Positions 58,206 through 64,000 of a stretch of 64,000 bases of DNA are shown piece after piece. The DNA lies in the NCBI RefSeq assembly GCF_042680685.1, contig NZ_JBHUEA010000007.1, forward strand, positions 1 to 64,000. The letters are read 5' to 3'. Source of the DNA: Amnibacterium endophyticum. GTDB taxonomy: Bacteria > Actinomycetota > Actinomycetes > Actinomycetales > Microbacteriaceae. Positions within the stretch are counted from its first letter, which is position 1. Each line of letters opens with the position of its first letter. The translations under genes were made by a program, and so were the position numbers. The notes beneath the pieces are model-generated. The model was given only the letters and a program-made list of their open reading frames with translations. It was not told the DNA's origin and made no database searches.

Positions 58206-58685
58206 TCAGCGCTTGGAGAACTGCGGCGCCTTGCGGGCCTTCTTGAGGCCGGCCTTCTTGCGCTCCTTGACGCGCGCGTCGCGGCTGAGGAAGCCGGCCT
58301 TCTTCAGGCCCGGACGGTTGTTCTCCGCGTCGATCTCGTTCAGCGCCCGCGAGATGCCGAGGCGCAGCGCACCGGCCTGGCCGGAGGGGCCGCCGCCCGA
58401 GATCTTCGCGATCACGTCGTATGCGCCGCCGAGCTGCAGGACGGTGAACGGGTCGTTGATCAGCTGCTGGTGCAGCTTGTTCGGGAAGTAGTCCTCGAAC
58501 GTGCGGCCGTTCACGGTGATCGTGCCGGCGCCCGGGATCAGGCGGACGCGGGCGATCGCCTGCTTGCGGCGACCGACGGCCGCGCCGGGGACCGTCAGCG
58601 GCGGGCGCTCGACGGTGGTCGCGGGCGCCTCGGAGGCCGTGCTGAAGGTCGCGGGGGTGTCGATGGAGTCTGCGATGCGTGCCAT
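58206..58685 (-). CDS. rpsI: 30S ribosomal protein S9
   Basis: A 159-residue S9 with an N-terminal extension of about 33 residues rich in Ala, Ser and Thr, then the conserved GRRKQAIARVRLIPGAGTITVNGR, and the basic tail ending KAPQFSKR that reaches the decoding site. In the rplM-rpsI operon. Confidence 0.96.
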   Translation of the reverse strand: MARIADSIDTPATFSTASEAPATTVERPPLTVPGAAVGRRKQAIARVRLIPGAGTITVNGRTFEDYFPNKLHQQLINDPFTVLQLGGAYDVIAKISGGGPSGQAGALRLGISRALNEIDAENNRPGLKKAGFLSRDARVKERKKAGLKKARKAPQFSKR

Positions 58686-58710
58686 GTTCGTGTCTGTCCT
58701 GTCCGGCGCT

Positions 58711-59157
58711 CTACTGGGCGACCTGGTCGAGCGTGTACGGCGTGGGCTGCTGGGCGGCGTGCGGGTGCTCGGCCCCGGCGTACACCTTCAGCTTCTTGAT
58801 CTGCGCACGGCCGAGCGAGTTCTTCGGCAGCATGCCGCGGATGGCCTTCTCGACCGTGCGGGCCGGCTGCTTCTCCAGCAGCTCCGAGTAGCTGGTCGCC
58901 TTCAGGCCGCCCGGGTAGCCCGAGTGGCGGTAGGCCATCTTCTTCTCGTTCTTCGAGCCGGTGAGCGCGACCTTGTCGGCGTTCACGATGATGACGAAGT
59001 CGCCGCTGTCGAGGTGCGGGGCGAAGGTCGCCTTGTGCTTGCCGCGGAGCAGGGCGGCGGCGTGGCTGGCGAGGCGGCCGAGCACGACGTCGGTCGCGTC
59101 GATGACGACCCAGTCGTGGGTGATCTCGGCAGCCTTGGGGCTGTAGGTGCGCGTCAC
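58711..59157 (-). CDS. rplM: 50S ribosomal protein L13
   Basis: A 148-residue L13: RTYSPKAAEITHDWVVIDATDVVLGRLASHAAALLRGKHK at the N-terminus and GMLPKNSLGRAQIKKLKVYAGAEHPHAAQQP. GTG start at 59157. First gene of rplM-rpsI, behind a leader of about 120 bases with a candidate hairpin. Confidence 0.96.
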   Translation of the reverse strand: MTRTYSPKAAEITHDWVVIDATDVVLGRLASHAAALLRGKHKATFAPHLDSGDFVIIVNADKVALTGSKNEKKMAYRHSGYPGGLKATSYSELLEKQPARTVEKAIRGMLPKNSLGRAQIKKLKVYAGAEHPHAAQQPTPYTLDQVAQ

Positions 59158-59191
59158 GGTGTCACGCTTTCTGTCGAGGTGGTCGTGGATC

Positions 59192-59228
59192 CCGCTCCGA
59201 TGCCCGTTCCATGCCCCTGCCGGAGCGG
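59192..59228 (-). promoter_or_regulatory. Hairpin in the rplM-rpsI leader
   Basis: Eight-base arms (59192-59199 and 59221-59228) pair perfectly with a 21-base loop. A TACCCT hexamer at 59286-59291 (minus strand) could start this leader. An r-protein autoregulatory site is possible, not shown. Confidence 0.3.
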
Positions 59229-59298
59229 AACGAGCGGGTGGAGGGCTCGAGCCCGTGCGCGAGCGTCCGCAACACGAGCCGTACCAGGGTAGCGGATG

Positions 59299-60120
59299 TC
59301 AGGCGCGTCGTGCGCGGGCGCGGTCCGCCTGCGCCGCGAGCCCCTCATCGGGCGGGTAGCCGACCTCGACGAGCGTGAGGCCGTGCGGCGGCGCGAGCGC
59401 GAACTCGTTCGATCGCGCGGTCGCGGCGAGCAGCTCGCCGATGCGGGCGGGTTGCAGGCGCCCGCCCCCGACCGCGAGCCCGGCGCCGACGAGGGCGCGG
59501 ACCATGTTGTGGCAGAAGGCGTCGGCCAGCACCTCCGCGACGAGCACGCCCTCCTCGCGCCGCCAGGTGAAGGACCGCAGGTCGCGGATGGTCGTCGCGC
59601 CGGGGCGCGGCTTGCAGAAGGCCGCGAAGTCGTGCAGCCCGGCGACGTCGGCGAAGGCCTCGGCGATCGCCCCGTCGTCCAGCCGCCGCGGGTGGTGGAG
59701 GGTGCGCCCGCGCTGCAGCGGGTCCTGCAGCGGCAGCGAGTCGGCGATGCGGTAGCGGTAGCGGCGGAACGACGCCGAGAAGCGCGCGTCGAAGCCGGCG
59801 GGGGCGAGCGAGGACCGGTGGACGACGACGTCGCCGTCGGTCATGCCGGTGAGGCGTGCGGCGATCGCGTCGATCCCGCCGCGACGGCCCGCGAGCGCCG
59901 CCGCCTCCGCCGGCGCGAGGTCGACGTGCGCCACCTGACCGGTCGCGTGCACCCCGGCGTCGGTGCGGCCCGCGACGGTCAGTCGCGGCGGGTCGCCCTC
60001 GGCGCGGGACGCGATCGCGAGCGCCGCCTCGAGCACGCCCTGCACCGTGCGCAGGCCGGGCTGCGCCGCCCAGCCCGAGAACGCGGTGCCGTCGTACGCG
60101 AGGTCGAGCCGCACCCGCAT
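59299..60120 (-). CDS. truA: tRNA pseudouridine synthase TruA
   Basis: Makes pseudouridine at positions 38-40 of tRNA anticodon stems. The 273-residue protein begins MRVRLDLAYDGTAFSGWAAQPGLRTVQGVLEAAL; the catalytic Asp lies in VAGRTDAGVHATGQVAHVD, then ARFSASFRRYRYRI and FCHNMVRALVG. The ATG at 60120 is favoured by GCGAGGA seven bases upstream. Same strand as rplM. Confidence 0.95.
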   Translation of the reverse strand: MRVRLDLAYDGTAFSGWAAQPGLRTVQGVLEAALAIASRAEGDPPRLTVAGRTDAGVHATGQVAHVDLAPAEAAALAGRRGGIDAIAARLTGMTDGDVVVHRSSLAPAGFDARFSASFRRYRYRIADSLPLQDPLQRGRTLHHPRRLDDGAIAEAFADVAGLHDFAAFCKPRPGATTIRDLRSFTWRREEGVLVAEVLADAFCHNMVRALVGAGLAVGGGRLQPARIGELLAATARSNEFALAPPHGLTLVEVGYPPDEGLAAQADRARARRA

Positions 60121-60159
60121 CCGGTCCTCGCCCACGCCTCCATGGTGTCGGACTCGCGG

Positions 60160-60165
60160 CAGGAT
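60160..60165 (+). promoter_or_regulatory. Candidate -10 before the DNA ligase
   Basis: CAGGAT followed by six bases and the GTG at 60172. The spacing fits the leaderless pattern but the first base departs from TANNNT. Confidence 0.3.
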
Positions 60166-60171
60166 GTGCGC

Positions 60172-61221
60172 GTGGTCACCGTCGACGCGTCCCTGGAGCC
60201 GATGCTCGCGAAGGCGGTGACCGGCGTGCCCGCGACCGCGCCCGGCGGCGGCGCGCTGCTCTACGAGCCGAAGTGGGACGGGTTCCGGGGCGTCGTCGCC
60301 TGGGACGGGGAGCGCCTCGAGATCGGCAGCCGCGGCGGCAAGTCGCTGACCCGGTACTTCCCCGAGCTCGTCGAGGGGCTCGCCGCGGCGCTGCCGGGGC
60401 CGTGCGTGCTCGACGGCGAGGTCGTCGTGCCGGCCGGCGACCCCGGGGACCAGCGGCTCGACTGGGAGGCCCTGTCGCAGCGCATCCACCCCGCGGCCTC
60501 GCGCGTCGCGCGGCTGGCGGAGGAGACCCCGGCGCGCTTCGTCGCCTTCGACCTGCTGGCGGACGGCGACGAGTCCCTGCTCGACGTGCCGTTCGGCGAG
60601 CGCCGGCGCCGCCTCGAGGCGCTGCTGCCCGCGCCGTCGGGCCCGCTGTCGGTGACGCGGGTGACCGACGACCCCTCGCTCGCGGAGCGCTGGCTTGCCG
60701 AGTTCGAGGGCGCAGGGCTCGACGGCGTGGTCGCGAAGCCGGTCGACGCCGTGTACGAGCCCGGGAAGCGGACGATGCTGAAGGTGAAGCACCACCGCAC
60801 CGCCGACGTGATCGTGACGGGGTACCGGATCCACAGGAGCGGCCGCGGCGTCGGCTCCCTGCTCGTGTCGCTCTTCGACGCCGACGGCGGGCTGCGCCAG
60901 ATCGGCGGCATCTCGGCGTTCACGACGCGGAAGCGCGACGAGCTGATCGACGAGCTCGCGCCGGTGGTGCTGCGCGGCGACGACGGCGAGGCCATGACCG
61001 GGGAGAGCGACCGCAACCGCTTCTCGTCGAACAAGGACACCTCGTTCGTGCGCCTCCGTCCGGAGCGCGTCGTCGAGGTGCGGTACGACCAGATGGAGGG
61101 CGACCGCTTCCGGCACACCGTCCAGTTCGAGCGCTGGCGCCCGGACCGCGAGGCGCGCTCCTGCACCTTCGCGCAGCTGGAGGTCCCCCACGCGTACGAC
61201 CTCGGAGCGATCCTGACCTGA
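60172..61221 (+). CDS. ATP-dependent DNA ligase, LigC-like
   Basis: A 349-residue ligase with only the nucleotidyltransferase and OB domains. The adenylated Lys34 lies in LYEPKWDGFRGV; other motifs are LDGEVVVPAGDP, FVAFDLLADGDE, GLDGVVAKPVDAVYEPGKR and TMLKVKHHRTADVIVTGY. The size and motifs match mycobacterial LigC. The start could be the GTG at 60172 or an in-frame ATG at 60142. A LigD-type polymerase gene lies 0.9 kb away, recalling LigC-PolD loci. No Ku gene is in the window. Confidence 0.9.
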   Translation: MVTVDASLEPMLAKAVTGVPATAPGGGALLYEPKWDGFRGVVAWDGERLEIGSRGGKSLTRYFPELVEGLAAALPGPCVLDGEVVVPAGDPGDQRLDWEALSQRIHPAASRVARLAEETPARFVAFDLLADGDESLLDVPFGERRRRLEALLPAPSGPLSVTRVTDDPSLAERWLAEFEGAGLDGVVAKPVDAVYEPGKRTMLKVKHHRTADVIVTGYRIHRSGRGVGSLLVSLFDADGGLRQIGGISAFTTRKRDELIDELAPVVLRGDDGEAMTGESDRNRFSSNKDTSFVRLRPERVVEVRYDQMEGDRFRHTVQFERWRPDREARSCTFAQLEVPHAYDLGAILT

Positions 61222-61270
61222 TCGCGCCGCTCCCCGGTCCCGGCCAGGCGGCGGCCGGTAGACCGGAGGC

Positions 61271-62128
61271 ATGGACGGTGGACGGGCTCTGGTGCTGGGC
61301 GGCGGCGGAGTCGCCGGGATCGCGTGGGAGACCGGGATGCTCGTCGGCCTCGCGGAGGCGGGCGTCGACCTCGGCTCGGCCGACCGCGTGATCGGCACCT
61401 CGGCCGGCTCGGTCGCGGGCGCCCTGCTGCGGTCGGGCGCGAGCGCGGCGGCGTGGCAGGCGGCGATCAGCGAGGACGAGCCCGTCGAGTCGTCGGCGCT
61501 CGGCGCGTCCCCCGACACCGACCGGTTCATGCAGGCGGCGGCCGAGGCGCTCGCCTCCCCCGCCGCGTCGCCCGAGGAGGCCCGCTCCCGCCTCGGCGCG
61601 CTCGCCCGACGGGTCTCCGCAGACGGGCAGGCGGAACGCGTCGCGGTGTTCGCCGGGCTCATCGGCGGCACCGAGTGGCCGGAGGGCGACCTGCGGGTGA
61701 CCGCCGTCGACGCCGAGGACGGCGCCTTCCGCGTCTTCGACCGCGGCTCCGGCGTGCCGCTCGCGGCCGCGGTCGCGGCGAGCTGCGCCGTCCCGGTCGT
61801 CTACCCGACCGTCGAGATCGACGGGCGCCGGTGGATGGACGGCGGCATGCGCTCGGCGACCAACGCCGACCTCGCCCGCGGCGCGGAGCGCGTCGTCGTC
61901 CTGGCCTGCGGGCCCGAGATCCCGGGGAACCCGCTCGGCCCGGGGCTCGAGGACGCGGTCGCCGAGCTGCGCCGCGACGCCGAGGTCGTCGTCGTCCTGC
62001 CCGACGCGGCGTCGGCGGCGGCCTTCGGCACGAACTCCCTCGCGCAGGCGTCCCGCCGGCCCGCCGCGCTCGCCGGCCGCGCGCAGGCGGCGTCGGTCGC
62101 CGAGCGCGTGCGCGCCGTCTGGGGGTAG
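61271..62128 (+). CDS. Patatin-like phospholipase
   Basis: A 285-residue patatin-fold hydrolase. Oxyanion loop LGGGGVAGIAWE (9-20), nucleophile Ser44 in VIGTSAGSVAGAL and Asp190 of the dyad in WMDGGMRSATNADLA. No signal peptide. It probably hydrolyses acyl lipids at the membrane. It lies between the ligase and the LigD-type polymerase; a functional link is not evident. Confidence 0.9.
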   Translation: MDGGRALVLGGGGVAGIAWETGMLVGLAEAGVDLGSADRVIGTSAGSVAGALLRSGASAAAWQAAISEDEPVESSALGASPDTDRFMQAAAEALASPAASPEEARSRLGALARRVSADGQAERVAVFAGLIGGTEWPEGDLRVTAVDAEDGAFRVFDRGSGVPLAAAVAASCAVPVVYPTVEIDGRRWMDGGMRSATNADLARGAERVVVLACGPEIPGNPLGPGLEDAVAELRRDAEVVVVLPDAASAAAFGTNSLAQASRRPAALAGRAQAASVAERVRAVWG

Positions 62129-62138
62129 CGGCGCGCGG

Positions 62139-63230
62139 TCAGGGGACGCGGTTGCCGTCGCCGTCCCAGTGGTCCGCGACCTTCTTCGACGGCTGCACCC
62201 GGGGCGGCTCCCCCGGCATCTTCGGGTAGTCCGGCGGGAAGTTCAGCTCGCCGCCCGGCAGCGTCTCCCACAGCTCCAGCAGCGCATCGATCGAGTGGTG
62301 GACGTCGTCCATCGACGCCCACGGGTCGCCGGCCGCCAGGTGGTCGCCGACGGTGAACAGGTTGAAGTCCCGCGGGTCGTCGGCGACCTCGAGCTGCTCC
62401 CACGTCAGCGGCGTCGAGACGGGCGCACCCGGGCGCGGCCGCAGGCTCCAGGCGGAGGCGATGGTGCGGTCCCGGTTGTTCTGGTTGAAGTCGACGAACA
62501 GCCGCTCGCCACGCTCCTCCTTCCACCACGCCGTCGTGACGCCCGGGTCGCGGCGCTCCAGCTCGCGGCCCAGGCCGATCGCCGCGTGGCGCACCTCCTC
62601 GAACGTCCAGCGCGGCTCGATGCGGACGTAGACGTGGACGCCGCGGTTGCCGCTCGTCTTCACGAACGGCTCGACGCCGACCTCCTGCAGCACGGCGCGG
62701 GCGAGGAACGCCACGCGCTTCGCCTCGGCGAACCCGGTGCCCGGCTGCGGGTCGAGGTCGATGCGCAGCTCGTCGGGGTGCTCGACGTCGTCCGCGCGGA
62801 CCGCCCACGGGTGGAGCGTGAGCGTCCCCATCTGCGCCGCCCACACCGCGGCGGCGGGCTCGGACAGCCGCAGCTCGTCGATCGGCCGGCCGTTCGGGCT
62901 GGACACCCGGGTGGTCGCCACCCAGTCCGGCGCACCCTTCGGCAGCCGCTTGGAGTAGAAGCCCTCCCCGTTCTGCGGCTGGCCGTTCACCGCCGTCGAC
63001 AGCGTCATCCCCTCGCGCCACCCGCCCGGCCAGCGCTCGAGCGCGGTCGGCCGGTCCCGGCAGGCGTGCATCAGCGCGTCGCCGACGGAGGCGAAGTACT
63101 CGCACACCTGCCGCTTGGTGACCTCGGGCGTGCGCTCGGTCGCCTCGTACACGACGCGGTCGGGGCTCGTGACGCGGACCTCGCGGTCCCCGACGCGGAC
63201 GGTGGTAGCGGGCGCGGCCATGGCCTTCAT
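62139..63230 (-). CDS. LigD-type DNA polymerase/primase domain protein (PolD-like)
   Basis: A 363-residue stand-alone polymerase of the archaeo-eukaryotic primase superfamily, as in the N-terminal or separate Pol domain of bacterial LigD. Key sites: GFYSKRLPKGAPDWV, the metal-binding DELRIDLDPQPG, and FVKTSGNRGVHVYVRI; SKKVADHWDGDG near the C-terminus. There is no ligase or nuclease domain. The start may be the ATG at 63230 or a later ATG at 63221. The first falls inside a 17-bp inverted repeat. Confidence 0.9.
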   Translation of the reverse strand: MKAMAAPATTVRVGDREVRVTSPDRVVYEATERTPEVTKRQVCEYFASVGDALMHACRDRPTALERWPGGWREGMTLSTAVNGQPQNGEGFYSKRLPKGAPDWVATTRVSSPNGRPIDELRLSEPAAAVWAAQMGTLTLHPWAVRADDVEHPDELRIDLDPQPGTGFAEAKRVAFLARAVLQEVGVEPFVKTSGNRGVHVYVRIEPRWTFEEVRHAAIGLGRELERRDPGVTTAWWKEERGERLFVDFNQNNRDRTIASAWSLRPRPGAPVSTPLTWEQLEVADDPRDFNLFTVGDHLAAGDPWASMDDVHHSIDALLELWETLPGGELNFPPDYPKMPGEPPRVQPSKKVADHWDGDGNRVP

Positions 63231-63276
63231 CTTGTAGGCAGATCGCGGTTCGAGACCGAGATCTGCCTACAAGATG
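63228..63276. repeat. 17-bp inverted repeat over the PolD-like start
   Basis: Arms 63228-63244 and 63260-63276 match perfectly around a 15-base spacer. The right end touches the terminator of rplQ, and the left end contains the ATG at 63230. It could act as an operator or a translation-blocking hairpin for the polymerase gene. Confidence 0.5.
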
Positions 63277-63308
63277 AAAAGGGCCGCGCACCGAGCGGTG
63301 CGCGGCCC
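63277..63308 (-). terminator. Intrinsic terminator of rpoA-rplQ
   Basis: On the minus strand a 12-bp GC stem (63297-63308 with 63281-63292) and 4-base loop is followed directly by TTTT (63277-63280). It is the most classical terminator in the window and lies 18 bases after the rplQ stop. Confidence 0.85.
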
Positions 63309-63325
63309 TCTCGAAGGGTCGATCG

Positions 63326-63934
63326 TTAGCGGGTGACGGTCGGCGGGGCGTCGTCGTCCGGGGCGGGCTCGCCCTCGGCGGGGCCCTCGGCCGGCTCCGT
63401 GCCCTCGGCGGTCTCGGCCGCCTCGGACTCGACCTCGGTCGCGGCCGGCGTCTCCGCCTCGGACTCGACGGGAGCTGACTCCTCGATCGTGTTCGTGTCC
63501 TCGACAGGCACGTCGCTCGCGGCGGGCGCGGAGGCCGACGGCGAGGTGGTGCGGGACGCGCGGCGCTGACCGGCGACCGGCTCGAGCACGAGCTCGATGA
63601 CGGCCATCGGCGCGTTGTCGCCCTTGCGGAAGCCGGTCTTCACGATCCGGGTGTAGCCGCCCTGGCGCTCCGCGACGAGCGGGGCGATCTCGGTGAAGAG
63701 CTCGTGCACGACGGTCTTGTCGTTGATCGTGCGCATCACGCGACGACGCGCGTGCAGGTCGCCGCGCTTCGCGAACGTGACGAGCCGCTCGGCGACGGGG
63801 CGCAGACGCTTGGCCTTCGCCTCGGTCGTCTGGATGGACCGGTGCTCGAACAGCTGCGAGGCGAGCTGACCGAGCAGCATGCGCTCGTGCGCGGGACCGC
63901 CACCGAGGCGGGGACCCTTGGCGGGCTTCGGCAT
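63326..63934 (-). CDS. rplQ: 50S ribosomal protein L17 with long acidic tail
   Basis: A 202-residue L17. The first 120 or so residues are the ribosomal domain (MPKPAKGPRLGGGPAHERMLLGQLASQLFEHRSIQTTEAKAKRLRPVAERLVT). The last 75 are a low-complexity tail rich in Glu, Ala, Pro, Ser and Thr, ending DDDAPPTVTR. Starts two bases after the rpoA stop. Confidence 0.95.
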   Translation of the reverse strand: MPKPAKGPRLGGGPAHERMLLGQLASQLFEHRSIQTTEAKAKRLRPVAERLVTFAKRGDLHARRRVMRTINDKTVVHELFTEIAPLVAERQGGYTRIVKTGFRKGDNAPMAVIELVLEPVAGQRRASRTTSPSASAPAASDVPVEDTNTIEESAPVESEAETPAATEVESEAAETAEGTEPAEGPAEGEPAPDDDAPPTVTR

Positions 63935-63936
63935 GA

Positions 63937-64000
63937 TCAGTTCTCCTCGTCGTCGTAGCCGGAGTAGAAGTGGGTGCCGTCGAAGCCGGGCACGGCGTCC
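63937..64000 (-). CDS. rpoA: RNA polymerase alpha subunit, C-terminal end only
   Basis: Only the last 20 residues are visible (DAVPGFDGTHFYSGYDDEEN), ending two bases before rplQ. The assignment rests on the invariant rpoA-rplQ order and the acidic end typical of actinobacterial alpha subunits. The rest lies beyond the window. Confidence 0.8.
   Translation of the reverse strand, partial: DAVPGFDGTHFYSGYDDEEN

Noticed and set aside
1..64000. CRISPR array, prophage, IS element, tRNA or rRNA
   Set aside because: No regularly spaced repeats, transposase, integrase or phage structural genes, or tRNA/rRNA-like segments were found by reading the window.

Overview
The window is high-GC (about 73 percent) bacterial chromosome with dense gene packing, GTGA/ATGA stop-start overlaps, many GTG starts and a high-GC third codon position. 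It suggests an actinobacterium, most likely Microbacteriaceae. The reasons are the sucC-sucD-DUF6350-purN-purH order, GuaB3 beside GuaB, a PcrA with a C-terminal Tudor-like tail, a DUF7882-like small protein and a short dispersed GGTCGAGG...CGAGACC repeat of a kind common in that family. The genus cannot be fixed from the sequence. I see no phage, IS element, integrase, tRNA, rRNA or CRISPR array. Most of the window is ordinary chromosomal core.

Layout. 1-4.0 kb: MoxR ATPase, DUF58 and membrane transglutaminase cassette, cut by the left edge. 4.1-8.0 kb: purU, a DUF7882-like pair, isocitrate dehydrogenase, GNAT and an alkyltransferase-like protein. 8.0-11.9 kb: heterodimeric ABC exporter behind a short leader ORF. 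12.1-17.5 kb: purH, purN, DUF6350, sucD, sucC. 17.7-24.4 kb: MarR regulator, GNAT, pcrA helicase, phosphodiesterase, Bax1-I membrane protein and a pseudo-SGNH/GAF protein. 24.4-26.1 kb: guaA. 26.15-30.7 kb: a tightly coupled five-gene accessory operon (Nudix-type regulator, NCS1 permease, cysteine hydrolase, ADP-ribosylglycohydrolase, PfkB kinase), the most interesting system here. 30.7-40.0 kb: DUF3817, SURF1, glpD, guaB3, a glycosyltransferase, GH36 alpha-galactosidase and guaB. 40.4-46.0 kb: liv branched-chain amino acid ABC operon. 46.2-49.2 kb: rarD, groES with a CIRCE operator, a methyltransferase and DUF4190. 49.3-55.3 kb: glmS-acpS-alr-tsaE-tsaB-rimI-tsaD. 55.4-60.1 kb: coaA, a small membrane protein, glmM, rpsI, rplM, truA. 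60.2-63.2 kb: ATP-dependent DNA ligase, patatin and LigD-type polymerase. 63.3-64 kb: rplQ and the end of rpoA.

How the genes work together. Purine synthesis is heavily represented (purU, purN, purH, guaA, guaB, guaB3). TCA-cycle genes (icd, sucCD), cell-wall precursor genes (glmS, glmM, alr), coenzyme A and ACP activation (coaA, acpS) and tRNA t6A synthesis (tsaB, tsaD, tsaE with rimI) make up much of the rest. A recurring promoter design, a TANNNT -10 hexamer 6-8 bases before the start codon, indicates that many genes are transcribed without a leader. Regulation visible in the sequence includes a CIRCE operator placed over two divergent promoters, a 21-bp direct repeat flanking the -10 of the Nudix-regulator operon, a leader ORF before the ABC exporter, and a hairpin between livK and livH.
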